From the NCBI RefSeq assembly GCF_023617305.1, contig NZ_CP081485.1, forward strand, positions 186,001 through 250,000: a stretch of 64,000 nucleotides of DNA, written 5' to 3'. The notes beneath the pieces are model-generated. The model saw only the letters and a program-made list of their open reading frames with translations. It made no database searches and was not told where the DNA came from. The position numbers and the translations under genes were made by a program. The DNA comes from Methanobrevibacter sp. TLL-48-HuF1 (lineage in GTDB: Archaea; Methanobacteriota; Methanobacteria; Methanobacteriales; Methanobacteriaceae). Below, one piece after another: positions 56,010 through 64,000 of the stretch (positions are counted from its first letter, which is position 1; every line of letters begins with the position of its first letter).

Positions 56010-57324
56010 GATAGTAACATTTATAGCATTATTTATAAATACTTTGCTATCATAACATGGCACTGTCAATAACTTTGGTGATGAATGCCTCGGAAGTTTC
56101 TCTGCACCCAGTATTTGGTTTTGAGAGAAAATCTTGTCCTAGCTCCTTCAAAAGTTCTTAATGTTTTTTTAATATGCTTAGGGAAAACTTTTTGAAAGAA
56201 ATTTTCAATTTTATTACTTGTAGTTGGAACATTACTATTTTCAAGATGAAATGTTATTGTTTTAAAGTAAGGAATGATGAAAAACCACAATAAATTAAAA
56301 ATAACTTTCGGCAAATTGTTTTGTATACTAATAAGATAATCTCTACCTTTTTTAGCAGATTCTAAATCATTAGCATCTAAAACATCAAAAACTAATTGTT
56401 TACAATAATTTAAGTATTCCAATTCTTCATCAGAATAATTATTTCTTTTTTTATCCTCTCTAATGTTCCTGTTTATCTTTTGTTTTGTGTGAAACATACA
56501 GAATTGATGTCTAACCCCAACTTTTTCAATTGCTGGATGATACTCATCTTTTAAATCAGATACAATACAAATCTTAGGCTGATTACGTAGGGAATCATCT
56601 AAAAACTTATATATAGTTCCAATATCCTCTGATTCCACCAGATCCATAGAAACAACAGAATTCAATTTAACATCAAATAAGACTAAAAAATAGTTCCAAA
56701 CACCGTTAATTTTAGTCCAAAGACTATCAAACAAATAATATCCAGAATAAGATTCATTCACACTTATATCATCATTTTCATCAGATATTATGCAAGATTC
56801 AATACTTTGATGTGAAATATCTACATTGAAGAATCTTTTGAGCATATACTGAATTTTATAAATACTATTTCCAGAAACAGAGTATATTTCATTGATATAT
56901 TCTATTACAGGCTTTGTAATATTGCAATTTTCATCAACAATAGATTTAATATCAGTATAAAAAATTTTACCACATTTTTTACATTTATATTTCTGAATAA
57001 TACATTTTTGTTCTCCAACATTTAAAAAATACAATTTACGAACATAATTCCCATTTTTAACAACATTTGAGGAATAACAATCAGGACAAAATGCATATTT
57101 ATATTTAAAATAAAAATTACCATGTTTAGTAAGCCTAATTAAATTATCATCCGAATTTAAACATCCATTGCTTAATTTCTCCCCATAAGATTCATATTCA
57201 GAAAATTCTTCAAAAAAATCGAAAAGTTTAAGTTGTTTATCCTCCAATATAGAACATGGAGCTTTTGTATTGTCTTTATTCATATTAATATATTAGCTCC
57301 ACTTAATATATTAAATTTACTATC
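56010..57324 (-). mobile_element. Insertion sequence with candidate terminal inverted repeats
   Basis: A single transposase gene lies between GATAGTAA at 56010-56017 and its reverse complement TTACTATC at 57317-57324. With one gap the match extends into ATTTA. The termini leave 56 and 41 bp outside the coding region, which is reasonable for an IS of about 1.3 kb. I find no target duplication in the flanks, so the ends are provisional or the insertion is old. It differs in length from ISM1 described in M. smithii. Confidence 0.45.
56066..57283 (-). CDS. DDE transposase with N-terminal zinc ribbon
   Basis: 405 residues. Residues about 65-108 form a CPDC...CKKCGKIF zinc ribbon. A helix-rich part leads to an RNase H-like catalytic core: YYLFDSLWTKINGVW (first Asp), ICIVSDLKDEYHPAI (second Asp), then HQFCMFHTKQKI, and SNKIENFFQKVFPKHIKKT (Glu). 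The gene is intact and could be active. The family looks like the archaeal ISNCY/IS6-like transposases, but I cannot assign it firmly. No cargo genes. Confidence 0.82.
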   Translation of the reverse strand: MNKDNTKAPCSILEDKQLKLFDFFEEFSEYESYGEKLSNGCLNSDDNLIRLTKHGNFYFKYKYAFCPDCYSSNVVKNGNYVRKLYFLNVGEQKCIIQKYKCKKCGKIFYTDIKSIVDENCNITKPVIEYINEIYSVSGNSIYKIQYMLKRFFNVDISHQSIESCIISDENDDISVNESYSGYYLFDSLWTKINGVWNYFLVLFDVKLNSVVSMDLVESEDIGTIYKFLDDSLRNQPKICIVSDLKDEYHPAIEKVGVRHQFCMFHTKQKINRNIREDKKRNNYSDEELEYLNYCKQLVFDVLDANDLESAKKGRDYLISIQNNLPKVIFNLLWFFIIPYFKTITFHLENSNVPTTSNKIENFFQKVFPKHIKKTLRTFEGARTRFSLKTKYWVQRNFRGIHHQSY

Positions 57325-57388
57325 TTATTTTAAAAAATAAAACCCAAAAAAGCATTTAAAAAATTTTTTGAAATTAAAAATTAAAAAT

Positions 57389-58546
57389 TCAAATCACCAA
57401 AGTCCTTGACAGAGCCCATAACATAGATTCCAAATCAACTTCCAGCAAGTCTTTAACCTTTTTAAGTTCATCAGCAATCTTTATATGCTGAGTGCAATTT
57501 TTTTCACATTCCCCGCATTCCAAACATGAAGATGCAGGTGCATTTTTCCTTGCTAAATTATCATAGTAGAAATAATGTAAAAACTGAAGTTCAATAGATT
57601 GTTTAACATCATTGTAAAGAGCAAAGAACTTTGAAATTGGAATGTTTGTAGGACATGCGTCCAAACAGTAATCACACCCAGTACATGGAATAGCTATTGA
57701 ATCATTAATAATTTCAACAACATCTCCAATAACCTTCTGTTCATCTTCAGTTAATGGAGCGAAATCTTTCATATAGCTTAAATTGTCTTCAAGCTGTTCC
57801 AATGTACTTACTCCGGACAGTACTGTTAAAACACCTTCCAGACCGGCTGCAAATCTGATTCCCCATGATGCAAGTGACAAATCAGAATTTGAATCTGTCA
57901 GTATTTTACCTGCTTCATCTGGAATATTTACCAGTGATCCTCCTTTTAAAGGCTCCATTACAATAATATCCTTATTGTATTTTCTGGCTACTTCATAGCA
58001 TTTTCTTGACTGAATTCCCTCATTGTCCCAGTCAAGATAGTTTATCTGCAACTGCACAAATTCTATAGAAGGATGTTCCTTTAATATTTTATCAAGAGTG
58101 TCTGCATCATCATGAAATGAAATTCCGAGGTGTTTGATAAATCCGTCTTCCTTTAACTTTTCTGCAAACTCAAAACAATTTAACTGAGGAATAATTCCAT
58201 TGTAGAAATTGTTTGTAAGATTGTGCAGCATGTAATAATCAAAATACTCAACACCACATCTTTCTTTTTGCTCATTGAATATTTCTTCAAGGTTATGTGA
58301 AGGTTTAAGCATGTACACAGGTAATTTATCAGCTATTATTACATCTTCTCTCGGATATCTTTCAATAACTGCCTTTCTAATTGCCACTTCACTTAATCCC
58401 TCATGATATCCGTATGCAGTGTCAAAGTAATTGAATCCGCTTTCAATATATTTATCAACCATTTCAAATACCTGAGGCATGTCAATATCTTCAGGATTGT
58501 CACTGTTACATGGTAATCTCATGCATCCAAAACCGAATTTTTTCAT
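57389..58546 (-). CDS. Aldo/keto reductase with C-terminal ferredoxin domain
   Basis: 385 residues. The N-terminal aldo/keto reductase barrel has FGFGCMRLP, the catalytic Tyr in FDTAYGYHEG, ADKLP, and HLGISFHD. The C-terminal part carries CTGCDYCLDACP and CLECGECEKNCTQ, two ferredoxin-type cysteine sets. Such fusions occur widely in anaerobes, often gut Firmicutes and methanogens. It follows the esterase gene by 15 bp and is probably in the same operon, under the palindrome at 59366. Confidence 0.88.
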   Translation of the reverse strand: MKKFGFGCMRLPCNSDNPEDIDMPQVFEMVDKYIESGFNYFDTAYGYHEGLSEVAIRKAVIERYPREDVIIADKLPVYMLKPSHNLEEIFNEQKERCGVEYFDYYMLHNLTNNFYNGIIPQLNCFEFAEKLKEDGFIKHLGISFHDDADTLDKILKEHPSIEFVQLQINYLDWDNEGIQSRKCYEVARKYNKDIIVMEPLKGGSLVNIPDEAGKILTDSNSDLSLASWGIRFAAGLEGVLTVLSGVSTLEQLEDNLSYMKDFAPLTEDEQKVIGDVVEIINDSIAIPCTGCDYCLDACPTNIPISKFFALYNDVKQSIELQFLHYFYYDNLARKNAPASSCLECGECEKNCTQHIKIADELKKVKDLLEVDLESMLWALSRTLVI

Positions 58547-58561
58547 ATTATCATCTCTTTT

Positions 58562-59353
58562 TTATAATGGAAGCCATTCTATAAATTCTTTAATATAATC
58601 ATTGCAAAACTCCCAGGTGTGTTCTCCTGAAGAGCATCTGAATTCTACATCAACATTTCTTGATTTCAAGTAATTATAATAATCCATATTTTCATTATAT
58701 AAGAAGTCATTATCTCCAACTGCCATGAAAATCTTTGGAATTTCAATATTTTTAGCTATCAAATCATCGATTAAAAATTTGGGATCCATGTCACTTCCGA
58801 TTACTTTATCCAAATCACCAAAACAGGACTGGGCAAAAGATCTTGAAGAGAGTAAATCATCTCCCTCGCCCCAATTATGCAAATCATCACTCAGCAGAGC
58901 TGCAGAAATTGCACCTATACATCCAAAAGTACCATGATATTTCAATCCGTTTCTAATAGCTCCATATCCTCCCATTGAAAAACCTGCAAGATATGTGTCT
59001 TCTTTTTTATGAGACAGGGGGAAAATGTTTCTTGTCATTTCAACAAGTTCACGACCTATAAACTCACCGTAATACTTGTGAGAGTCCTTCTGGTCTACAT
59101 AAAAGCTATTTTCTCCACTTGGCAAGACAACTGCAATATTATGGTCTTCTGCAAATTTCTGAATCGTAGTGTTTGCCAAAAATATATCATCACTACCAAA
59201 AAGCCCATGCAGCAGGTATAATGTTTTATATGGCTTTTCTACTATTTCTTCAGTACCCTGCAAGTAATGTATGTTGTCTGCAGGTAAAATTACACTGATT
59301 GACGTTCTTCTTTGAAGTGACTTGCACTTAATATCTCCTCTAAACAATACCAT
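58562..59353 (-). CDS. Esterase D/tributyrin-esterase-like alpha/beta hydrolase
   Basis: 263 residues, cytoplasmic (no signal peptide). LYLLHGLFGSDDIFL forms the oxyanion region and GFSMGGYGAIRNGL the Ser nucleophile; the Asp is in VGDNDFLYNE and the His in SSGEHTWEFC. It resembles tributyrin esterases of gut Firmicutes, so acquisition by transfer is possible. Operator palindrome 13 bp upstream. First gene of an operon with the aldo/keto reductase. Confidence 0.85.
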   Translation of the reverse strand: MVLFRGDIKCKSLQRRTSISVILPADNIHYLQGTEEIVEKPYKTLYLLHGLFGSDDIFLANTTIQKFAEDHNIAVVLPSGENSFYVDQKDSHKYYGEFIGRELVEMTRNIFPLSHKKEDTYLAGFSMGGYGAIRNGLKYHGTFGCIGAISAALLSDDLHNWGEGDDLLSSRSFAQSCFGDLDKVIGSDMDPKFLIDDLIAKNIEIPKIFMAVGDNDFLYNENMDYYNYLKSRNVDVEFRCSSGEHTWEFCNDYIKEFIEWLPL

Positions 59354-59365
59354 AATATCACAAAC

Positions 59366-59382
59366 TGTTGCAAATTACAACA
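59366..59382 (-). promoter_or_regulatory. Palindromic operator, copy 1 (esterase operon)
   Basis: TGTTGCAAATTACAACA, a 17-bp palindrome with one mismatch pair, lies 13 bp before the esterase ATG. It sits about 26 bp downstream of an AT-rich TATA-like stretch (about 59395-59408), so it covers the predicted start site. It differs by one base from copy 2 before the MATE gene. A repressor site is the simplest reading. Confidence 0.65.
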
Positions 59383-59410
59383 TAATTTTTAATGTTTTTA
59401 ATATATAAAT

Positions 59411-59833
59411 TTATTTTATATCTTCTGAATAAATTGCTAAACTGCCTTTAATATTAACACCTGCAGCTAATTTTTTAATATCTTTCAGACTGTTGCCAAG
59501 TCCACTGCCACCATGAGTACAGATAGCTGTTATCTTTTTATCTGTAAAATCATGACTTTTTAAAAAGCTGGCTACAGCTAATGGAAGTGTTCCGAACCAA
59601 TTGGGATAACATAAATATATTGTATCAAATTTATCTATATTTATATCATTTTCCAGTTCTACAACTTCGCGGTTTTTCCATTGCTTTTTAGCTGCTTCTA
59701 AAAGTTTTTTATGGTCATCAGGATATGGAATTTCCGTTTTAATTTCAAAAATTTCACTGCTTATTAATTCATGTAATTTAAAGGCTGCTTTTTTTGTATG
59801 GCCTTCAGCTGAAAAATATATAATCAGATTCAT
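59411..59833 (-). CDS. Flavodoxin-like protein
   Basis: 140 residues with the flavodoxin pattern: IIYFSAEGHTKKAAFKL (phosphate loop), TIYLCYPNWFGTLP (first aromatic FMN loop) and ICTHGGSGLGNSL (second loop). A low-potential FMN electron carrier or oxidoreductase. Its start overlaps the MATE stop (ATGA), so it is translated with the transporter. Related NADPH- or stress-linked flavodoxins of gut bacteria occur beside MATE and aldo/keto reductase genes. Confidence 0.85.
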   Translation of the reverse strand: MNLIIYFSAEGHTKKAAFKLHELISSEIFEIKTEIPYPDDHKKLLEAAKKQWKNREVVELENDINIDKFDTIYLCYPNWFGTLPLAVASFLKSHDFTDKKITAICTHGGSGLGNSLKDIKKLAAGVNIKGSLAIYSEDIK

Positions 59834-61191
59834 GTAACCACCCTATATTCCGTCCATTTATTACTGAAGTATCTGTAGATGTATAATCCGCCTCTTACGA
59901 ACCAGTCAATAAACATAGCTACCCATGTTCCAAATACTCCCATGTTAAAGTTTATGGCTAAAATGTAAGACAAACCTATTCTGCAGGTAAACATTACTGT
60001 TAAACTTACTGCCATTGCCCATTTTGCATCACCAGCACCTCTAAACAGGTTAGGCAGTGTAAATGCTATTGGCCAAATTAAAATTCCAAGTGTACCGTGC
60101 CAGATAATCATTTTAGCAGACAGTGCTGCAGTAGCAGGAGATAAATTATAAAGACCTAAAATAACCGGCAATAGGGCAAATATTAATGCATTAACAATAA
60201 TATGACAGACAACAACAATTAAAATAATCTTTTTATTGTAATATCTGGCCTGTTCATAATCATTTGCTCCAACACATCTTGAGATTACTGCAGTCATTCC
60301 AAGATTAATTGCAAAACCGGGCAATACTGAAAATACTCCAATTGCATAACCTACAGAATTAGCTGCAATAGCGACTGTTCCAAAAGTTGAAACTAAACTT
60401 AAAACCAGCACACGGCCAAACTGGAATAAACCGTTTTCAATACCGTAGGGAATACCTACATTCAGCACTTTTTTAAGAACTTTCCAATCAAATTTATGTT
60501 TTAAAGTTCTTTTAATATGCAGTTTGAAGTTTTCATCTAATGTGAAATGCATTATAGCTGCTGCTGCAACCAGTCTTGAAAGTACAGTGGGAACAGCTAC
60601 TCCTTCAACACCTAAACCCAAATAATAAATACCGAATGCATTACCTATAACATTTAAAATATCACAGATAACCATTATTTTCATTGGCAGAATTGCATTT
60701 CCGCTTGTTCTGTAAATTGCTGCACCTGCATTGTAAATAGCTATAAACGGTATTGAAAAAGCCATAAACAGCAGATATGTATCTGCATAATTCCATACAT
60801 CTGCTTCAATCTGACCAAATAAAGTGCTTATTAAAAAGGATTTGGCTATTAAAACAAATAGCATTAAAAAAACTGATAAAATTCCGGAAAACCATACAAG
60901 CTGATTGCATGCTCCTCTAGCTTTTTTTGGCTTATTGTTTCCTAAATACTGACCGGCTATTACTGCTCCTCCGGTAGCCAGTGCAGAAAATCCGAAAATC
61001 AGCAGCTGCATTAGAAAATCAACTAATGAAACACCTGAAATTGCTGATTCACCTAAAGATGCAACCATTACAGAATCTGCAAACCCTACAAAAAATTCAA
61101 GTCCCTGCTCAATAAGCAACGGTAAAAACAAAGCAAATAATGCTTTATTGGAAAATAAATAATGTTTCGGGGTTTTAATTAAAGATTCCAT
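59830..61191 (-). CDS. MATE-family efflux transporter
   Basis: 453 residues with twelve membrane helices in the MATE double-bundle plan; the N-terminal FALFLPLLIEQGLEFFVGFA, DSVMVASLGESAISGVSLVD and the matching second half (ENGLFQFGRVLVLSLVSTFG) are typical. Exports cationic or hydrophobic compounds with sodium or protons. First gene of the MATE-flavodoxin operon; two palindromic sites precede it at 61221 and 61265. Confidence 0.9.
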   Translation of the reverse strand: MESLIKTPKHYLFSNKALFALFLPLLIEQGLEFFVGFADSVMVASLGESAISGVSLVDFLMQLLIFGFSALATGGAVIAGQYLGNNKPKKARGACNQLVWFSGILSVFLMLFVLIAKSFLISTLFGQIEADVWNYADTYLLFMAFSIPFIAIYNAGAAIYRTSGNAILPMKIMVICDILNVIGNAFGIYYLGLGVEGVAVPTVLSRLVAAAAIMHFTLDENFKLHIKRTLKHKFDWKVLKKVLNVGIPYGIENGLFQFGRVLVLSLVSTFGTVAIAANSVGYAIGVFSVLPGFAINLGMTAVISRCVGANDYEQARYYNKKIILIVVVCHIIVNALIFALLPVILGLYNLSPATAALSAKMIIWHGTLGILIWPIAFTLPNLFRGAGDAKWAMAVSLTVMFTCRIGLSYILAINFNMGVFGTWVAMFIDWFVRGGLYIYRYFSNKWTEYRVVT

Positions 61192-61220
61192 ATTTGGTAC
61201 ACCATAAAAAATAAAATTAT

Positions 61221-61237
61221 TGTTGTAAATTACAACA
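61221..61237 (-). promoter_or_regulatory. Palindromic operator, copy 2 (MATE operon, proximal)
   Basis: TGTTGTAAATTACAACA is a perfect palindrome of two 8-bp arms around one base. It lies 30 bp before the MATE ATG and just downstream of a TATA-like AATTTATAAT (minus strand, about 61240-61250), at the predicted initiation site. Same site as copy 1 except for one base. Confidence 0.7.
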
Positions 61238-61264
61238 TAAATTATAAATTTCCAGATATATAAC

Positions 61265-61281
61265 TGTTGCGATTAACAACA
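61265..61281 (-). promoter_or_regulatory. Palindromic operator, copy 3 (MATE operon, distal)
   Basis: TGTTGCGATTAACAACA keeps the outer TGTTG/CAACA arms but not the inner bases. Its centre is 44 bp from copy 2, about four helical turns, upstream of the TATA box. Suits cooperative binding of two dimers on the same DNA face. Confidence 0.45.
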
Positions 61282-61312
61282 TTAAAAGAAAATGATTAAG
61301 GAAATGATTTAT

Positions 61313-62545
61313 CTAAAAATCATCATTAATTAGTCTGGACATTAATTTATATCCTTCTTTTTTATCCAAACTACCTTTAAGAACACTCTGTTCATCAAAT
61401 GATTCACTCTCATCACCTGTTTTATCAGAGGAATATATTATTAAAGGTACATCATCTCTTGTGTGGGTTCCAACTGAAACCGGTGTTGGATGATCGGGCA
61501 AAATAGCTGCCTTAAAATCCTGACCTTTTAAACTGTCTAAAACCGGACCTACAATATGCTTGTCAATTTGTTCAATAGCTTTAACTTTTTCAGCAGTGTC
61601 TGATGCATGTCCTGCTTCATCAGGAGCTTCAATGTGTACAAAGACTACATCATGATTTTTTAAAGCTTCAATTGCATATTTTCCTTTAGCTTCATAATCA
61701 GTATCAAAGTATCCGGTAGCTCCGGGAACATCAATAATGTCAAAGCCTGCAAAAGCACCAATTCCTTTCAACAAATCAACACCAGTGATTACTGCTGCAT
61801 CCAATCCGTAAACATCTTTAAAATTAGGTAAAGTTGGTGTTACTCCCTGACCCCATAGCCATACCATATTTGCAGGTTTTTTGCCATCAGCTACTCTTTT
61901 TTTATTGACTTCATGATTTTCAAGAACTTCTCCTGATTCCCACATAATCTTTTTAATGAAATCAAGTAATTTTTCATCCCATTTGTCGCCTGAAGTATTT
62001 TCATTTAAGTCTTCACCTGCAATATCATGAGGAGGCATAGTCTTCAAATCAGCCAATAGCTCAGCATCTTCAGCACTGTCACAGGAATATACAAACAGAT
62101 GTCTGTAACTGACTCCTGAATAGAATCTGCCTTTAAAATCATCATATTTTTCATTGAAATAATCATTTAAGCTGTCCATAAGTATTTCAGCTTCCCCAGA
62201 AGTAATATGACCTGCATTAAAATCATCCATATGGTTGTCCTTCTGGGTAATGGTATTGCATCTGAAAATTACATCCTTATCAGTAGTTTCAATACCCATA
62301 CTGCCTGCTTCCAGTGGTCCGCGACCAGTATAATAATTTGCAGGGTTAAATCCGAAAATACTCATATTGGCCACATCAGAACCTGGAGTGTATGCATCAG
62401 GAACATTATTGGTTAAACCTCCAAAACCCGCTTTTGCCATTTTATCAATGTTTGGAGTATCAGCCTCCATAAGTGGAGTCTTACCGTCTAATTCGTCAAT
62501 TGGATAGTCACTTGAACCGTCAGGGATAAAAATTACATATTTCAT
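61313..62545 (-). CDS. ApgM-like phosphoglycerate mutase (possible homoserine kinase)
   Basis: 410 residues of the archaeal cofactor-independent phosphoglycerate mutase/alkaline phosphatase superfamily. Metal and catalytic sites appear in MKYVIFIPDGSSDYP, TPGSDVANMSIFGFNP (catalytic Ser), VFVHIEAPDEAGHASD and ILPDHPTP with HTRDDVP. In glycolysis the family interconverts 3- and 2-phosphoglycerate. The homoserine dehydrogenase gene lies 27 bp upstream, and ApgM relatives next to threonine genes have been shown to act as homoserine kinases in some bacteria, so that role is a serious alternative. Confidence 0.8.
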   Translation of the reverse strand: MKYVIFIPDGSSDYPIDELDGKTPLMEADTPNIDKMAKAGFGGLTNNVPDAYTPGSDVANMSIFGFNPANYYTGRGPLEAGSMGIETTDKDVIFRCNTITQKDNHMDDFNAGHITSGEAEILMDSLNDYFNEKYDDFKGRFYSGVSYRHLFVYSCDSAEDAELLADLKTMPPHDIAGEDLNENTSGDKWDEKLLDFIKKIMWESGEVLENHEVNKKRVADGKKPANMVWLWGQGVTPTLPNFKDVYGLDAAVITGVDLLKGIGAFAGFDIIDVPGATGYFDTDYEAKGKYAIEALKNHDVVFVHIEAPDEAGHASDTAEKVKAIEQIDKHIVGPVLDSLKGQDFKAAILPDHPTPVSVGTHTRDDVPLIIYSSDKTGDESESFDEQSVLKGSLDKKEGYKLMSRLINDDF

Positions 62546-62572
62546 ATTATCATCAAAAAAAGTAAAAGTAAA

Positions 62573-63592
62573 TTAGTATTTAACTTTTAAAATACTAATC
62601 AAATCAGTCAACATCGCAGAAGCAGTTTCAAGAGATCCTGCTCCAAGTCCAATAACACTAACATCACCGGCAAGGTCAGTACGAACAGTAGCCATGTTTA
62701 AAGTTCCGCTTAAGTCAAATGCACTGCCTTTTTTAATTAAACGTGGTGATACCTGTAATTTATCTTTAGAAACTTCAGCTATTAATTTAATTAAATAACC
62801 TTCTTTTCTGGCCAAATCCATAGCCTGTGAAGTAATATTTGAAATACCTTCAACATCAACATCATCATAAGTAGCATCAATTCCTAAAAGTGAATTAGCT
62901 AAAATTACAGTTTTACAAGCTGCATCAATACCTTCAACATCTTGAGTTGGGTCTGTTTCAGCTATTCCTAACTCTTGAGATTCTTTTAAGGTTATATCAT
63001 AGGAGGAACCTTCTGATGCCATTCTTGATAAAATGTAATTGGTGGTACCGTTCAATATTCCTACAATTGATTTGATTCCACAGGATGAAAGTGTTTCTTT
63101 TGTGAAATTAATAATAGGCATTGCTCCACCAACACTGGCTTCATATTTAAATTCAACATTGTTTTTCTCAGCTTCAGATACAACTTCTTTGAATTTTAAA
63201 GCTAAATGTCCTTTATTGGAGGTTACAACATCTTTTCCAGCTTTAAATGCTTTTAAAGTTAAAGACAGTGCAGGTTCTGCATCAGTTATATTGGTTGGAG
63301 TTGCTTCCATCAAACAGTCATATTCCACAGCATCCAACACATTCAAACCTGAAATAGTACTGCCATATTCCGGATAATTGGATAACTTTCCAAATTCATT
63401 TTTAGTATTTACAAGCAGTTCTTCATCTAATCCGTCAGCACAAATTGCAGAAGATGAAGAATCTGCAGCAGCTACTATTTTTAATTCTACATCAAATCTT
63501 TCTTTAATCATGTCTTTTTTTAATGAGATTGCCCTAGCCACACCTTGACCAACTGCACCAAATCCCATTACTATGACTTTACATTCTTTCAT
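62573..63592 (-). CDS. hom: Homoserine dehydrogenase
   Basis: 339 residues. The NAD(P) loop is [61 protein letters not shown] and [16 protein letters not shown] contain the catalytic Lys and substrate residues. Reduces aspartate semialdehyde to homoserine for threonine and methionine. The start is ATG 63592 (TTTAGGGA upstream). The upstream ACT-protein frame ends 8 bp before it, and there is no fused ACT domain, so feedback control may come through that separate protein. Confidence 0.94.
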   Translation of the reverse strand: MKECKVIVMGFGAVGQGVARAISLKKDMIKERFDVELKIVAAADSSSSAICADGLDEELLVNTKNEFGKLSNYPEYGSTISGLNVLDAVEYDCLMEATPTNITDAEPALSLTLKAFKAGKDVVTSNKGHLALKFKEVVSEAEKNNVEFKYEASVGGAMPIINFTKETLSSCGIKSIVGILNGTTNYILSRMASEGSSYDITLKESQELGIAETDPTQDVEGIDAACKTVILANSLLGIDATYDDVDVEGISNITSQAMDLARKEGYLIKLIAEVSKDKLQVSPRLIKKGSAFDLSGTLNMATVRTDLAGDVSVIGLGAGSLETASAMLTDLISILKVKY

Positions 63593-63599
63593 ATTATCC

Positions 63600-64000
63600 C
63601 TAAACTTCATTAATCATAAGTAAATCTTTTTCTGCAGCTATTTTACCAATCTTATCAAATACAAATTCTTTCATGCCAAAGTCTGTTTCAATATTAATTA
63701 AAGCAGAAGATTTAGATTCTCCATCTAATTTAATATCAAATCCAACTACATAAACACCTTCCAAAGAATTAATTTTATCCATAGTGTCTCTAATGTCATT
63801 ATCCACAATATGGCCAATTAAAATAGTGCTTACAACTTCCTTTTTAACAACTCCGTCCATTGCAATAATGGAAACTCCCAACTCTTTGAATCTTTCAATA
63901 ACCCTGTCAAGACTATCACGTTCACCTTCAAGAGTAAGCTGAACCGGAATCATTCCTTTTTCATTTTTAGAATCTCTTTTATGGATTACAGTAACCAGGT
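63600..64000 (-). CDS. ACT-domain protein (5' end outside window)
   Basis: The frame is open through the right edge of the window ([20 protein letters not shown]), so the ATG at 63953 is internal. VTVIHKRD is the end of a first ACT domain. [10 protein letters not shown] then [14 protein letters not shown] is a start-like stretch of the second half, and [20 protein letters not shown] with [14 protein letters not shown] follows. ACT domains bind amino acids; next to homoserine dehydrogenase it is likely a threonine- or related feedback subunit. Confidence 0.8.
   Translation of the reverse strand, partial: LVTVIHKRDSKNEKGMIPVQLTLEGERDSLDRVIERFKELGVSIIAMDGVVKKEVVSTILIGHIVDNDIRDTMDKINSLEGVYVVGFDIKLDGESKSSALINIETDFGMKEFVFDKIGKIAAEKDLLMINEV

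Noticed and set aside
56010-57324. Identification of the IS as ISM1
   Set aside because: The transposase gene alone (1218 bp) is longer than the whole ISM1 as I recall it, so it must be a different element.

Overview
The window is a low-GC, AT-rich archaeal chromosome segment that looks like Methanobrevibacter (M. smithii-like). Supporting genes include the cyclic 2,3-diphosphoglycerate synthetase, methanogenesis marker MtxX, methanogen-only DUF1890/DUF1894 proteins, corrinoid-dependent core methionine synthase, a Mur-type ligase suited to pseudomurein, GGGP synthase for ether lipids, ribosomal protein L40e, class III (QxSxEY) pilin signals and a beta-helix adhesin-like protein. Shine-Dalgarno sequences of the GGTGAT/GGAGG type precede most genes. 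In many cases they show that an in-frame GTG/TTG a few codons upstream is part of the ribosome site and not the start.

Layout. 0-7.2 kb: cpgS tail, a secreted Ig-like protein, a TetR-regulated YhgE/Pip exporter operon with a clear palindromic operator, mtxX-uppS-tatD, and two pilin-like genes. 7.3-13.5 kb: cobM, a metE-DUF1894-DUF1890-membrane protein cluster, tRNA-Ala(GGC), a DUF354 protein and hypA-hypB. 13.6-31.3 kb is rich in DNA-end processing: a YprA/MrfA-like DUF1998 helicase, a divergent UvrD-like helicase plus PD-(D/E)XK nuclease pair, and the nurA-herA-mre11-rad50 operon. Between them lie a VanW-like protein, a Mur ligase and a small TIR-like protein. 31.3-35.4 kb: GGGP synthase, then about 2 kb of decayed phage head genes, rpl40e, dedA, and a two-gene pseudogene fusion (HTH regulator and PAP2 phosphatase).

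35.5-48.3 kb: tsr3, a metallo-carboxypeptidase-like protein, nadM-moaE, an adhesin-like protein, a Mop protein, trmO, an M42 aminopeptidase, an FrhB-like protein with its two domains in swapped order, an EFR1-type flavodoxin-ferredoxin, a HEAT-repeat protein, and a YprB-like exonuclease that may partner the YprA-like helicase at 13.6 kb. 48.4-55.8 kb: a candidate structured RNA, phosphopantoate-beta-alanine ligase with a UPF0200 kinase, a diphthine-ammonia-ligase-like protein, a class III pilin with its A24 peptidase, and pyrG. 55.8-64 kb: a second candidate structured RNA beside a single insertion sequence, then two operons (esterase-aldo/keto reductase, MATE-flavodoxin) sharing a palindromic operator, then a threonine-branch cluster (ACT protein, homoserine dehydrogenase, ApgM-like protein).

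Most notable: the circularly permuted FrhB-like protein; two promoter-plus-hairpin intergenic RNA candidates; the shared TGTTGTAAATTACAACA operator; the phage remnant with identifiable lesions and an A8-C7-T8 tract; and the concentration of DNA-end-processing machines. No CRISPR array, rRNA operon or intact prophage is present. All identifications are from reading the sequence; none was tested by database search.
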